Shown here in pieces: positions 45,289 to 59,817 of a stretch of 64,000 bases of DNA. The stretch comes from Ophthalmolycus amberensis (taxonomy: Eukaryota > Chordata > Actinopteri > Perciformes > Zoarcidae). The stretch is from assembly GCA_024529925.1 (NCBI GenBank), contig JAFEUB010001102.1:1789501-1853500 (forward strand), given 5' to 3'. The notes beneath the pieces are model-generated. The model was not told the origin of the DNA and searched no databases. It was given only the letters and a program-made list of their open reading frames with translations. The translations under genes were made by a program, and so were the position numbers. The stretch's first letter is position 1. Each line of letters opens with the position of its first letter.

Positions 45289-48200
45289 CTGCGAGGGAGA
45301 GGAGACAAAACGCGCGTCAGCTAACGTGCACATCAATCGGCACACGAGCACAAACGGGTCGGTGGTTATAACACCACCCGCTGTGTCGTGAATCTATTTT
45401 TTTTTTTTGTAACGCGCTGCTGCTACTTAATCTGAATATTTATGTGATCCTGCAGACGCCATGATCTCACACTTTATCAAGATGAGTTAGCAGCAGTGTG
45501 ACAGGTGAGGTAGACACCCACATTAGGGCCGTGTACGGAGCCAGAATGACAAACTCACGCCCACAAACCTTGTCAATTGATAACTCATTTTCGCAGGGTT
45601 AAGCACGGATCAAGTCACACAGAATGCAAATTCTATTAGGAGGCAAACACGGCTGTCAATCAACAACGTCCAGGTGTTGGCGATCGTCTCGTGTGAAGTC
45701 CTTTTAGCAACAGAAATACTTGTCAAGTATCGACAGTAAGCCCCGTCCATAGATAAGACATGTCTTTAAAATGCAACAAACTGTTTCCGCCCCAAACAAC
45801 TTAAAGCAGGACTTTAGGTGCGAGGGTGTGAATAAGAGTCTTATTCTTGTTCCCAACGAGGCTCTACGAGATTGTCAAAAGTCAGCCGAGGATGCAAAAC
45901 AAAACGCATCGGAGGCTTAAAAGAAAAATCCATCAACTGCAAGAAAACCAATAAATTATCATAAAACCCACTTGAGAGTCGAAGCATGCGAAGAGCTCCA
46001 CAAACTCACGCCATTTAGCGTTGGCATTCTTTTTGAATTATTTCATCTCATCATAATTAGACCGGGGTCCACCTTCAGACGCCACTCCCAATCTCTTTCC
46101 AAGTTTGCTAAACAAGCCCCCTGCCAACCAAGTAATTAGGCCCCGGCTCTCGTTAGCTGCTCGGCAAGCCAGGGACGTAAACACCGACACACCGTCGGTA
46201 CGTCGGCAGTGATCGCCACGGGGTCACACCGACCGTTCAGAGGGTAATCCCGGACTAAACTAACTTCACCTGCGAAAGGCACCGGAGGGGTGGTGACCAT
46301 GTGTGCGAGAGAAAATACTGGCTGAAACACCGGTATGTGCAGGTACTTGGCAGGGAAAAGGTGAAAGGGAGGCACTGGCAGCCAATCCTTTAATTGATGG
46401 ATTCTCTGCAGGAAGGAGTCGGGGAGGTCAGTGCTGACGAGTGTTTGCACGGCGTCTAGACCGACTGAAGAGGCATTTTGTCCGCCTGGAAGTGAGCAAA
46501 TGACAGAACAGATCTCTCTGGATAATGGCCGTTAACTGCTATTGAAGTGCACTAAATCCACGTTCTCCCTTTTCTCTGTGCAAAAGGGAAGAAGAGGAAA
46601 CATCCTCGGTATCAAGATATTTTTTTGGAGTTGTTTTTACACTTCAAACAGACTAGGACTTGATGCCTCTAATCCTGCCGAGCGCGGCGGTATCCCTGGT
46701 GGGAGCGTCGAGCGCTCTGCTGAATATAGCGCGCTCACTCCCAGACATACAGCCATGCATGCATGCATTTGCACACTGCCCCGGCCAGCTGTGCTCCTTC
46801 ATACACATCCTACATCAGAGTGATAAGGTGCTATAATAGCACAATAAGGACACGAAAAGAAACCCACCCTATCTTCAAGCATAAGGTCGCAAATACAACT
46901 CAACCCATTACGATCATCTCTTTCCCGAATGAGAGCTCTGCAGCCGTCCTCGGACATTATTAATAAAAATGGAGCGAGTGGTCTCTCCCGTCACTGCCAG
47001 CCTCTGCTGATTAATAGGAAGACGGGTTAAGTGGAGAGGAGGGAGATGTAAGAGTCGACATTCTATTAAAGGAAAAGGTATGCAAGAGCAGATGAGGGGG
47101 AAGAGGGCTGGAGGGGTCGACCATCATACATGGCTGAGAGACGAGCGAAAATGGCAGAGGCAAGAGGGTTCAACGGAAAAAGAAAAGAGGAAAGAACCAG
47201 AGAAGAATAAGTGGTTGGAGAACAGACGAGGATGAAGAGTGAGCCAGAGGGGCAACAGTATGCAGGAGTAAATAAGGGGAGAAATCCAACTGGGGAAACG
47301 GGACGCAGACAGGAGGATTCAACTGTAGTTGGGAGGGGGGGGGGCTTTAAGTAAGTAACAGTGTGTGTGTGTGTCTGTGCACAGCCTCACACACACACAC
47401 ACACATGCAATAGCACAGACCTGGGATGAGGCTGAATGCAGCAGCCATGCTAATGAGGGCTTGGGGAAGTATTCAGACGGCTGAGAGCAGGGCACTGTGA
47501 AAGCATCACTTGTGCTCGTACTCAGCTCAGCTGCTGGCTTCGCTCGGCACTCAGGAAACTCTGCAAGGCTGCTGTGAGTGTGACACGTGAATGCAGAAGT
47601 TATACAGAGCAGAGACTAGGACCCCTCGGATTGGGTTTTTATCGGGTTCGCGCAAATAGCAGCGCCGCGTGTGATTAACTCGCTCGTCGTTACAGGAGCT
47701 CGAGCACCTCACAGACCAGATGAATCGGTCAATAACTCACATTTCCACAGACACCTTTAACACTCAATGGTATGCGGTGTATCTGCAGGTTGTGCAAACA
47801 CCATAACCAAGCACTCGGGTTGAAAATCACATCTGGCCTCACTATTCAAACAATAGTGGAAAAGAAAAGAAGGATCGTCGCTAACGTATGGTTTACACCA
47901 AGCTCTATCTGATCTAGCTGATTTGTTTTAATCCATAGAAATACAATATTTGATTTGCTTTTCATATGAGTTGTGTGTTTTTATGAAGAAAAACCCACCA
48001 TAGATAACTAACTAAAAGTATAATATTTAGAATTATTGATTGTTCAAACAGACTTCAGAGCGGTGACTTCAGAGCAGTTGAAATGATTATTTTTGGACGG
48101 TGGCCTTGTAGACCAGCTGCTTTAATCGAACAACAATATCATCAATGATTGGCAATTAGCATCAGCGGCAAAGAAAAGGTGTTCAGGGATCTCTAAAAGT

Positions 48201-51200
48201 TATATTTCCTCCCTTTTTTCTTTGTGCTGATCCGATCCGTGACTCTGAACCGTGAGTTTTATGATCCGTTGCACCACTAATCGTCGCTCTTGTCCCCAAT
48301 GAGTGATGCTCTCCTCTAATTGTGACTTCAACCATGAGAGACCATCTTTTTTTCTTCTCCTCGACTCCTCCGAGTGCTGCTGTACAATGTTCCTCTGATG
48401 ATAGAGCCTCCTGCTCTCCCCCTCATGCTGTGTGGTCAGTTACCGACTGGGACAGTTAACCTTGCTTGGTCAGCTATTATTGAGAGATGGCAAAGCAGGG
48501 AGAGGGGGGGGCACGAGAGACTTCATCACAAGACTCTGGGGGGGATCTCTTCGAGGCAAACTAATAGAAAAGGTGAGTCACCATCTGTCAAAAAGGAGCC
48601 AGCAGCACAGGTAGAAATGGCTTTAAGTGCCTTCTCAGGAAAATAAAGGCGCCGCATCAAAGGTGGGTCACAAGGGGAGCAGATCATTACTTTCATTCTC
48701 TAATTGTACCTCCTAAGGTCCATATTCATGTGCGTAGGTAGCTCTTAGATGCCTTAGCATTTAAGCTGCTGCCCTACAAGGTTCAGACGGCCGAGTAAAC
48801 CAAAGCAAAAAAACAAAAACAACCACAGCCGCCAAAATAAGAAAAAGGAGCCGAGGCAATAAGAATGAAAGAGCGGGATGTTGAACAGGAGCATTTCACT
48901 GTGCATGATAACGTCCATGATATCAATGATGATGAGGAAGGCCAGATCGCGTCATTGGAAATGCCACGCGGCGCCGCTGAATTCCATCACATAGACACAG
49001 CCCAGCCCCCCCCCCCCGGTGCTGCAGCTACCAAGCACTGACCTTTCAGGATGTGCATCACCCACAGGAAATGCCAATCTCCAATATTTACTGACAAGGC
49101 AGCATTCTAATGCGCCGCGGCCATCAACCTGTCGGGCGACGCCGCGGAGCGGTGAATGTAGAGCTATTTACCAACGGGTTTTTTGTTTTTCAGTCACTTC
49201 CTGTCATGAGATGAAAGTGAGAGGGGAGAATACATTTCTAAAAGTATACAGATAACTGTACCATGACCCTGTAAATCAGCCCCGATCATATCAGTTCACC
49301 GTGTGGCTTTACTGCTCCGACATTTTAAAAAAAACCCATCTAGCAGGGGGAGAGGGGGTGAAAAAAGAAAATGTGACATTTGTGCACGGTAGAGGGCTGT
49401 GGATAATTAACTGTGCCTAAGCTGAGAAAGGACCTTCAGGACAAGAAGCCACGGGGAACTTTTATCTGCCACTACACTTCAAAACTGCCGACGGGGGCTA
49501 GCAGGGTTACAGAGATATACGTTAGTGGTACAGTGTGCTGCCACTGGGGAAAACAGTGTGACTGAAATCCATGGAAAAGTTTAAGGAGATACAGGCAACA
49601 GGAAAGACTCCTCTGTTACTTTCGGCAAGTGGAGCAGAAGGCCTCTGATGGAGTTGGGTGTGCAGGTATTCTGTGTGCACAGCCCTGTTAACGGGCTTTA
49701 CAGTAATGCGCTGTACATTCGATTTAGTCAAGTCTGGTACAGATTATGTTACCGTTGATGGCTAAATATAAATCTGCCACGGCCGACCGATATCAATCAA
49801 GATCCATTACGAACAGATTGATGATCGCCGGATCTCCTCCGCTCGCTGCACCTGCTAAAAAAAGATGCTCCGTGTTTGTTGTGGGGGGCAAAATTCAATC
49901 ACACCGGCACTCGGGAGCGTTAATGTGACAGCGAAGCCCGACAGAGTCTGGGTGTGACGGGGGGGGGGGGGAGCCAAAAAGACAGACTTTAGAGGCAACC
50001 ACAGGGACCAATTAAATGGCTCACATCCATTTGTGATGTTCACGCTGCACCTGTCAGTCAGCCGCTTCACTGCAGCACTCGTCAGCAAAATTTAGAACTC
50101 AACACGTCTGCTACGGAACAGGTACGAACCGACAGGCATGTTAAAACATTTAGGAATGAGTGTTTGACATTCAGACTGGCATTTGGCCCGACCCTCTACT
50201 GCTTCTGGCTCACGCATAAAACCCGACGGATCAAAAAAGAAATTTCAAACGGCAGGTTGAGAGTCAAAGGAAGCGCCGCAACTTTCCATTGAAACCAATT
50301 GGACGTTCCCACAGCGCCAACATCGGCAGGCGGCTCACAATCTTAAGCTTTAGTTCCGTCGTCTATTTTCTCTAAGCAAATATGGCAAGAAACCACACTG
50401 ATGATCTACTATAAACAATACAAATGATGTGTTATATCAGATAGAAATTATATCATTCTGATCAAATGATAAAATATGCACTTCACACTTTCCTCTGCTC
50501 TCTCCCTGCTTTCAATCCCCCCCGATTCCTCCACCACATGGATTTCAAAATCCATCCGCTATATTTATCAGAAAACTGCGCAACAATTGCCATTTCGTGG
50601 TGCTTCACAGTGCTTCTGTGTCCAGTGTGAGCCCGGAGTAAGGCCTCAAAGCTTTAAAAAAAAAAAGTATTTAACAGCTATGCACTATTTATCATCCCCA
50701 AAATCATGGTCATACAACCATCACTGATGGATGTTTGGCTGTCCTTTCCGTGCTCTTCCCAAAACGATGATCCACCTCTGGGAGGTCTTCGGCTCTGTCG
50801 AGGCCAGGCCGCCTTTCACTGGACATAAAGCGTTAGAATATCGAATCATCACGGGTAAACGGCTTTCTAAACAATCAATTGGGAGTTGATACATTTCCTC
50901 AACCGGCAAATAAGGTGGGCTTCACTTGGTTGGGCTGAGGGGGGCTGACCCTTGAACTGCTGAGCTGAGAATTCGTGGGCTCTCTGGGTGATTCTTCTGC
51001 TTCCCCCGCTGCAGTGGGTAATTTACAACCCCGTCTGCTGTAGAGCGTCTAGGGCCGGAGCCGGGATTAGACTGTGACCAGCACCAGAGCCCACGGATCA
51101 CCACAAATCTCCGCTGATTGAATGCAAATTGGAAAAAGTGCACCATGTATGTCAGTATACGTCATGAGAATAAAGCTGGCACAACAAACGCACGCGCACA

Positions 51201-54200
51201 CACGCCACGCACATGCCTATTCTCTAAATATGTGAGCCTTATTTCATGCATGTTTTTTCGTACGTGTACATGCGAGTGTTTATGTGGGGCGCAGGCGAGC
51301 AGGCAGAAATCTATGGGCTACATGGTGGCGAACACATTTGCATTATAAATCTCAATTACATAGCATTATTTGTTTACCAGCCGGCTCCGATGGAATTCTC
51401 ATGAGGTGCCCTGCAGAGGAGGCTCATAAATTCTTAATAAACTGCAGTGCAGACCTTTGTACGGCACTGACCTAAATCCTGCAGCTCGTCTCTGCGCCGC
51501 ACTCGTTCCTTTAAACTGTTAACGAGGCTTCGTTACACATGTCCGACTGTTTTCAGAAAACTGCCCAAACCAGACCCGCGTCACGGTTGAAACACGATAC
51601 GCACGCGAGAAAAAAAAAACACACGGTGTCCGCCAAGGAAAGAACCGTGTGGTGAAGATGCTGTGCTATCAGTCTGGGACCATCTGCTGATGTGTTTTAT
51701 GTGAGGAGTAAACCCTCACAAGGCCCTCACAGGCCAGAGGCACAGAGCACAAGTGATTAATATGCCTCGGCTAATGAGCAGTCCCAGCATTGCCTTCGCT
51801 CCTCTGACTCTCCCGGCAGTGTGTGTGTGTGTGTGTGTGTGTACATCCTGGTTGGTGATTCGCTCAACTATTGCTGCTCCAGTATTTGGACCATCCCAAC
51901 ACGCCGTCGCTGTAAGTGTGCGCCGGTGGCATCTCCTGCTTTGTTAAGAGACGGCCCTAAATATAAACCATAAATAAATACTTTTTTTTTTTTTCTTAAA
52001 CTGCCACCTGGCAATTACACTGCTAATTGAAAGGCGAAGCACTCTTAATGGATTTGTCTCTCAGGAGGGATGTTCCACCCCCCTCTCCCTTTCTACTATC
52101 TCTCCATCGTTCTCCTGGCCGCCCCGTATCCATCCCCGGGAGCCTCCGGCTGATGTGTTAACGGGTGAGTGTCGCCTGATCCGCCGGTGTTTTGGTCCTT
52201 GCTCAGAGGGAAAGGCTATGAGGGGGGACAGCTGGACGGGTTCAGAGGCTGGATCCTCACTCCTGGCAAAGGCTCCTGTTCCAACAGCCAAAGCTCTTCA
52301 TTTATTCATACTTTGAGTGCTTCAAACTCCAATACCCCCCCTAATAGTGTACACACTGGCAAACATATATGCACAGAGGACGAGATAAAGCAACGAGTCA
52401 CCGACAAACACTCGCACAAAGCCAACACATCCGTACACATGTGCCAGTGGAGAGGCGGGCCAGTCAACAGACGTGTTCCTGTGTAGGCATAAACACACAC
52501 ACACACACACCTGCCCATCTGTTTTCTTTGGGGGATAACACTGTTTTTCGTTAAAGTGAATAAGCATCTTCAAAAGCAGCAGTGAGGCATTAAAAGAAGT
52601 CACTTTCCAGAACGGCTTATTCCCCATTCAGATAATGCGGATGCAATTAGGTCAGAACAGATAAGATTTGTCACTTTGTGATAGACACGGGCCTGTAACA
52701 TCACAGATCTGAGGTCACCTTCAATAAAATATCTGACATGCAGGGCTCCTCATATCAGACTAGGAGGGACTTAATCGACGTCTTAAGTCCTCTTGGAATA
52801 CGAGCACAATTTATGGAAAAATAAATGTTATATAAACCTGGGATTTATAGTCCCCTCCCCCCCAGTATCACTACATGTGGAATATCGTTCACAATTGCCC
52901 CAGAATATCTCCGCTCATTACACAAAGAAGCCGTAGAAAAAGACCTTTGATTTAAAACCACATAATGCTTAAATCAATTAACCACTGCCTTGTGTAGGCA
53001 AATCTGGGCTGTTTAGAGATAAATATGTATTGTGCTAAATGGATTCAAACATGCGACAATGACAATGCATATAGCATCAGAGTCCATGCGTCACAGTCAG
53101 CCATGAGACATTCATCTTGAATTTTGAATTACTTAAAGAGGCTTAAAGCTGTTCAAACATTTTGCCAACATATCAGCGGAGACGTCAACAAAACCAGGAC
53201 AACAGAGACCGACAACGGCTCCAACGCTATCGAAATTGAAATCTCACAGCAAACATCTAAAGCCAGTGTTTGCCTTCTTCTGAGCGACCGCGTGCGTGTG
53301 TTTGGATAGAAATGGAGGAAACAGCTGCTTTACCTCTCAACCAAATGACGGGATAAGACCTCCATCTGACAATCACGTCGTGTTGCAAACATCACAACTT
53401 AACTCTTCCGTGATTTAACAACAAAGTGTGTCCACGAGGCGCAGACACCGAGAGACCGTAAGTCCCCGCCTCAGAGATGGCAAATTAATAAGTTGGGGGA
53501 TAAATCATGTACGGCGTCTCCCTGGGGGAGTGGTACAGTGCAAGTATTTAAGTGAAATATGAAGCCAGGGATAATTGAATGCGTGTTTCCCCACAATGTC
53601 AAGGACCATAGTCTCTGGGGTAAGGGAGGGATGATGGAATTGGGAGATGGAAGAACGAGAGGGAGAGGGGGGGGGGGGTGATCCTGAAAGAAATTGGCAA
53701 AGCCTGGCAGGGGGCGTCTCATGAACAACACAAATCATAGCAGTTGTTAACATCTGAAGCGCTCTGCTGTGCGAGCCTTTTACTTGGAGATGCTCCTAAC
53801 GGTGCAGATGAGACAAAAAGTACATTAAAAATAAGAGTTGTGCAAAATATTAAATTGCATGTACCGAGTGATGACTTGTAAACTTTCTTGTTATTTGTAT
53901 ACAGCTCTTAAAGTAGTAAGATGACGAAATACGACGAGAGAAAAGTTTGCTGTTGGGACATTTAGAAACAAAGGGAAAGGGGCGTCAAGATGCAATCAGT
54001 ATGAAAGCTACATGCAGCGGTGTCGGTTCCTTCTGCGGTGCATTTGGGTAATGAAAAACGTTTAACTCTGAACCGGTGTGGCAACTTGCGAACCGCAGTC
54101 AGAACATTCAGGACTGAGGAGAGCGCAAATGTAACTAAAGGAAAGTAAAGTCAATACGATAGCGGAGCTAGTAGATGAATTCAGTCGCCGCTCCTCATTT

Positions 54201-54405
54201 AACAACATCTCACGTAGTTTAGCGTCACAAAGGTTGCGCTACGATTCCTCTACACAAACAAAAGAGTGATCTTCCCGTATTGGTCCCATGTGTTGCTGCA
54301 CTAGCTGCTGTCGCGCACTAACTCTAATCATCGAGCGGGGCCGGCGGCACAAAAAGGTGTAGTCGACATCGAACCCTTTGGGACGGAGGTTCATTTGGGA
54401 CTTAC
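45289..54405 (-). other. ctnna1: ctnna1 intron, 9.1 kb
   Basis: The largest intron wholly inside the window, with GTAAG and GCAG ends. It carries no recognisable gene. Contents include CA/GT arrays at about 47360-47404, 51820-51841 and 52493-52510, plus G/C runs at about 49009-49018, 49960-49971 and 53668-53678. The longest frames (about 60-105 codons) are unremarkable. It may hold regulatory elements, which cannot be judged from one sequence. Confidence 0.85.
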
Positions 54406-54511
54406 GTTGTCAGCGATGGCGCGGCCCAGCTTGTCCATTCGTGATCCGGCCTCGGCAATATTCTTGGCAGCGCTGATGACATCGGCGGTATTCTTCAGAG
54501 GCCCTTTCCCC
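54406..54511 (-). CDS. ctnna1: Alpha-E-catenin exon (actin-binding domain)
   Basis: A 106-bp exon between CCCCCAG and GTAAG. The first base completes the arginine codon split with the exon upstream; 35 codons follow: GKGPLKNTADVISAAKNIAE, then AGSRMDKLGRAIADN. This corresponds to human residues of about 732-766. Splice phases match on both sides and there are no disruptions. Confidence 0.96.
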
Positions 54512-57500
54512 CTGGGGGAGAAAAAGAGTGGAAAGGTCAGTCGCCGCTTCTGATCTCATTGGATATGCAGGCGCAGCGTGTTATCCACGGAGCGGCTGTT
54601 TGTGCATGGACAGAGAAGCAGGACTTGTGGGAACAGTTCAGGGGACACGTCGCAGATATATTATTCGTGCACATGCTGGCGCGCACATCGCTCCGCACAC
54701 ATAAACCAGTAATAGTCTGGCAGCGCACTGTTCAGTCAGAGCTGAGCACGTTTTATAAGCCATTAAACGCAGAGGGGCGGCCTTCACTGTCGGGGCCGTC
54801 CTTAAAGATCGGGACCATGGCGCTGTACTACCAGTCTTTTCGAGCACCATCAACCCACTTGTAAAATGAAAGGTGTTTTTTGCCGTATCATTGAGCACAT
54901 GATTGATATAACATGTTGGTATCATATTCAGGGATTGAGGAGGCCATCGTATTATACAGAGCCGTACGCTTTCTATCGCAACAGAAATTCTTACTTTGTA
55001 CCATGTAATATAAATAATAAACAAAAAAATGATAAAGACGCAACTTAAAAAGGTGGAGCTCATGTTATCCATGGTCAGAGCATTACCTGCAGCAGATGGC
55101 AGACTGCACACTCACAGTTTGGCGAAGCCGACGGGCACAGAGGCTCAGCAATGTGCTGCTTGGCCCCTTTTATTCAAGCAGCTTTGAGGGGTTTTATTAG
55201 AGGGCTAAGACGCAAATCCCACTGGGTTTCGTGTCTGTTGGCGGAGAACTGCCGGTTGCCCTAAAAAAAAACTGCTACACGCACACCAGCTCGTCACACT
55301 TGTGCCGGTCATTTTCGAACGAGGCCCGTCCCGAGTACAGGTCAGTTAAGCCCCGACCCGGCCCACCGTAAAAGCTCATCGGCCATTTGCGTTTGTTTTC
55401 TGCCCCCACAAGGGACTCTGGGACACAGTTGGCATGATGCACAAATTGGATTCAAAGCTGCTCTGTCCAGGCTAAAAAAAATGAGCCATCCAACCCAGAA
55501 CAGATGGATTTCTGTGTACTGTTCTCTCGCTTCCCCTCCCATCCCCTCCCCGACCCTTCTCGCTCTCCCCTCTGCTGTAAAGCAAGTCCGGGTCCTAGTG
55601 GGAGAGGCCACGCATCAGAGAGCACAGACTGGAAGCTCTCCGGGGACGAGCTAACCCCTGGAGACAGAGCTGCAGGCATTGTGATGGCTTCTGGTAAGGG
55701 AGGGGAGGGCGGGTAGTCTGCATGGAGGGAGTTTAATAGAGTGTCACTAGTGTTTTGTTGTGAAAAAAAAATCACAACATCATGAATACAGCAACCACTG
55801 ATTTCTCCCTAAACCACTGTTGTCCTTCCTAAATGCCTTTCCTGAGCCCTGAGAAGTAAAGAGCCAGCTGCCGAGTCTCTTCACCTTCTCCAGCTCGGCC
55901 TCGGTGGCTGAGTAAGTAGCGACGGGCGAAAAGCACAAAGAGGCCACGGAAACAGACAAGCAGGCGGCTGACAGGAGGACACCCTCGTAAGACTTCCGTA
56001 GCGGGCTCGCACACGGAGAATAAACCGGCGGACTTCAGGTCCGGTGGCAGCTGCAGGCGTCCAGATGGGTGTAAGCCACATCGGGCACAGAACGCCGCTC
56101 CGAGACAGGTGGCTCTGAAATATGTTGCGCGTTTCCAAAAGCCACACATGCCTTATTCATGATCATGAGCGCCGCCAAAACAGCCACGAGCGACGGCAGG
56201 AGTCGCAGAGAATGCCTCTCACTCTCTCTGTGCAGAGAGGTCCGGAACGATTAGCTCACACGGCATTAACCTCGGCGGAGGCTTTGCCCCGGCTCCAGGC
56301 TGAGGGGGCAATAATCTGGGCCTGGCTGAATTAGTCAGCGACCGACCTTCCGTGCGCTGCCAGCCGCCTGAGAGAGTCGAGGCATAATGTGAGGATATGT
56401 ATTCGTCCGTGTGTGGCTCTTCAGACGCTCACTGGCATAGACCAGCGTCTGTCCGAAGTCTCACAGTGCGGAATAAGAAAAGTCACAATACTAAGTTCTG
56501 ATATGAGCCCATAAACTATAATAACTGCGCTATTAAAAACACAGGAACAAAAGCCTTATTAACTCTTTTTCTAGAGGAAATAACCAGCGCGTCGAAATAA
56601 ATGAAGGCACTTGATTAAGAGTAATACGGTGTCGTTGGGCCTGGAATGGAGTACATGGAGACAATGAGACAGCTTCAACGGGCTGTTTTCCTTATTGGAA
56701 CGATCTTTGCCATTTGAATTCCTAGGGTCTGCTCTATACTGTAAAACCTTTACGTTGATATAAAGATGTCACTGCAATCAATAACCTCTCAAAATATATA
56801 CACACAGCTGACGTCATCTAATAAAGAAACACAGAGGAGGGCACTCTTCAGATGGAAGCAGCGCCATTTGCATCCCATTTACATGTGAGTCTCTACAGTC
56901 CATGTAATGCAAAAGGCAGCAATTTCTTCTTCTTCTTCTGCCCCCCCCCTTCGGTCCTTTGGATGAATGAACCGCATATAAGAAACTGCAGGGTTCTGTG
57001 TGACCTCAGTCAGCGCTGCAGGGTTCTGTGTGACCTCAGTCAGCACTAGTATTTAAATCTCTGCCACAGCTTTCCAGTGTTGCACTTCTTTGGCCGGGGA
57101 GACAGGATGTTTGACCCATTCAGCAGATGAAGACATTTCATCATTACGGATGTGACTCAGAGGACATTTTCTGGCCAACTCTGACTAACTCACTTGAAAA
57201 TGTAAAAAAAAAAAAAAAGGCCCAGTCATACGAATACAGTCAGCCAATCAGGACGTCTCGTCACATCCCACACACACACACACCCACACACATTAACGCC
57301 CTTACATTTGGATCACTGATAAATACATTTTTCATCTCCCTCAAGTAGTTGCTTTCACTTTTGAGATTTGCCAAACAGCACTTCTGCAGAAGTCAATACT
57401 TCTGACATCTGGAACACGTTTGCAGCAAATAGCTCTGCTTGTAACCGCGGATGTCAGACACACTTAATGATTTTCTATTCACAGCAAAGATGTTTCATAC

Positions 57501-58102
57501 TGTTCAAGTGCAAATTGTGATTCCTGAGATGTTTTCCTGTTAACTGTTCTTCTACCGTCTTACTGACGAGGGTGAACGTGCCCCCCCCCCCCCCTACAGT
57601 AGCTCAGCTGAGTGAGACGGCCCATTTACGATTTTACAGCGCACACCCGGCTTTATTCCTGTAGCAGCGCATTAAGATTAGGGGAGGAAGGAAAAATAAT
57701 CAAGGCGGAAATCCTACCTACAGTGCCGCTTAAGGAAAATGCAGAGCGCTGGAGCGTGAACAGTAGTGTTAAACCGGGTGCATAGTCTGTGCAGATATGG
57801 GCAAATGTTGGGGAAACAAATGTGGGCTTATTGGCCGATTGTATTTGGCTTAACTTAAATGTGCATTCTGCTTGAATTGCACAACTATTGGAATATTAAT
57901 GCGACGACGGTAGAGTGACATGTGCATGTCGGCCCTGTGACAGACTGCAAACTTCAAACACGCAGCCGTACTAGAAACCATTCATTCAGATCTCTGAGGC
58001 CAGAAGAACGTCTGCAATTACCAGAATGCAGACATCATTTGCGAGGGGAGAAAAAAAAGAAAACGTCTCTGGGTGTGAGCCAAGCTGTTAGTTCGAACTC
58101 AC
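54512..58102 (-). other. ctnna1: ctnna1 intron, 3.6 kb
   Basis: GTGAGT and CAG ends, phase 2. It includes a 30-bp tandem duplication (56986-57045), an A15 run near 57205 and a C run at about 57582-57594. No gene is recognised; frames in the 55.4-56.3 kb GC-richer part lack homology. Confidence 0.85.
56986..57045. repeat. Tandem duplication, 30-bp unit, two copies
   Basis: The unit ctgcagggttctgtgtgacc followed by tcagtcagcg is repeated at exactly 30 bases with one visible difference at its end. It lies within a ctnna1 intron. Confidence 0.9.
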
Positions 58103-58284
58103 CTGGTGAAGTCTGTCATCTCCATCATGATCATGCACATCTGCTTGGCCAACACGATGATGTCGTTGCCGCTGTCGTCCCACTTGGATACCTCGGCATC
58201 CAGCTTGCTCTTCTCTTCCTGGAAGCTCGCCACCTGTTCGGCAATAATGGCCCTCTGCTCCTGGGGCAACTGGGCCATGATAGC
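58103..58284 (-). CDS. ctnna1: Alpha-E-catenin exon (start of the actin-binding domain)
   Basis: A 182-bp exon between CTTCAG and GTGAGT: 60 codons plus two bases of a split arginine codon. It begins AIMAQLPQEQRAIIAEQVAS, continues FQEEKSKLDAEVSKWDDSGN and ends MCMIMMEMTDFTR (human residues about 671-731). This includes the first helices of the F-actin-binding domain. The arginine before AIM is the last codon of the upstream exon, so the RAIM segment, known from alpha-E-catenin studies to alter under force, spans this splice junction. Overlapping frames on the plus strand here are antisense shadows. Confidence 0.97.
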
Positions 58285-59817
58285 CTGAAGGAGGAATTAT
58301 GGGAGAGCGTAGAGGGTTTAGTACACAACACCTCGGCTTACTGTTCCCGAAGGCCATTTCTGTCTCCGGGGCATTTCGTTTGACAGCATCTCCTACGGCT
58401 TCTATGGACGCACGTGTGTTTTCTCGCCATTTCATATTTTCTCCGGTAGAGCTCGGCAACAAATTTGTCCTGGACAAAGGTTATAATGGTGAGGTTGTTT
58501 TTAAAGCCTTCCATTTATGAGGACACTCACTTGGTTATTTCACTCATTAGTGCTGAATTTGAGTCATCAAACAGGCCTGCTGGAGACTGAAAAATGACTA
58601 CCGTCTTCTCTGTAAATAGATGTCGTCATCACCAGTACTCGGAGATGGACATTTTGCTGATTGGTCCAGGTTAAGTGGGGACTGTGATTTATTTTTGTTG
58701 GTTTCAACCACAAAAGCTGGGTTCGAAGCAGGGTTCACAGCCGCTAAGTAATAGCACGCGACATCTTCTGGAATATATATACATATACACACATTTATTG
58801 AACTCTACGCCTCTGGTGACTGGAGACGATCAATAACAGGGCATTTATCTTGCACTACTTAATATCCAGCGCAGATGTGTTTAGCACTATTTCTATCCAT
58901 CCTCTTGGGCTTGACGGTTAAAAGGGCAGCTTCCAAACAGGCAATCAGACATTCGATGAATGAGCCTGTGAGGCAGAAGTGGGCCGACACTTAAGAGCAG
59001 GAAATCGAATATCATCGCGAGAGCGTTGATTCCATTACTGGTAAAAAAAGGACTCGCTCTCCAGAGTCACCTAAGCTTTAATAAAAGCAGTTTGGTGCAA
59101 AGATGAAAAGCCTCTGCCTAACAAAGCTGCCGGATGATATTTGGTGAACACAACGGCACGGCGGCTTACTGGCGGATCACACGGCCAACGGGGATTTCAT
59201 TTTAGATTCAATTATTACTTTGTGTTTTTCTGAACACTTAATTTCATTTCTTATAAAGCAAAGAGTAGAGTCTTCTCAGGTCTAACCGGAACATTCAACA
59301 TATCAAATTCACCGGTTCAGACGTGGACATATTTGAGAAATAAAAACGACTCCCATAATAGAGATTCTGAAGAATTTCAAAAGGTCTGGAGGATGTAAGA
59401 CACAAATAGCCACTCAGACAGCTGCTATGACGGTCTGTTATCGGACTAGAGGCTAAGGTTTAATGAACCTGAACCACTCTTTAACACCATACACGAGACC
59501 CGGCTGGACACCAGAGTTGTATGAGGAAACACTTGGTTTCACACTAGTTATGGTGGCGCCAAGCCAACTGTGCGTGAGCCATTAACAATAAGGATGGGGA
59601 GTAGTTTGAAAGAACATTGGCTTTGACAACATTAACATGAGCGCACACTGACAAAAGAAAGTGTACTGTTACTTTCTACCACTACAGCCTTGTGAATGAG
59701 ACATCAAATTGCTCTTTTGACGATGTAGCATTCTGAACTACATTTTATAGTACCAGCCAAGTGATTCCTCCTCTAATTGATTGTCAAACTACTACAGGAG
59801 GACGTCGGACATCTTAC
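58285..59817 (-). other. ctnna1: ctnna1 intron, 1.5 kb
   Basis: GTAAGA and CTTCAG ends, phase 0. It is AT-rich with no gene or element recognised; a short ATATATA/CA cluster lies near 58770-58790. Confidence 0.9.

Noticed and set aside
55452..56334. Cluster of 70-107-codon frames in a GC-richer part of an intron
   Set aside because: Several overlap on both strands, none shows a domain, and the GC-rich composition explains the lack of stops.
57922..58383. 153-codon plus-strand frame
   Set aside because: It is antisense to the ctnna1 exon at 58103-58284.
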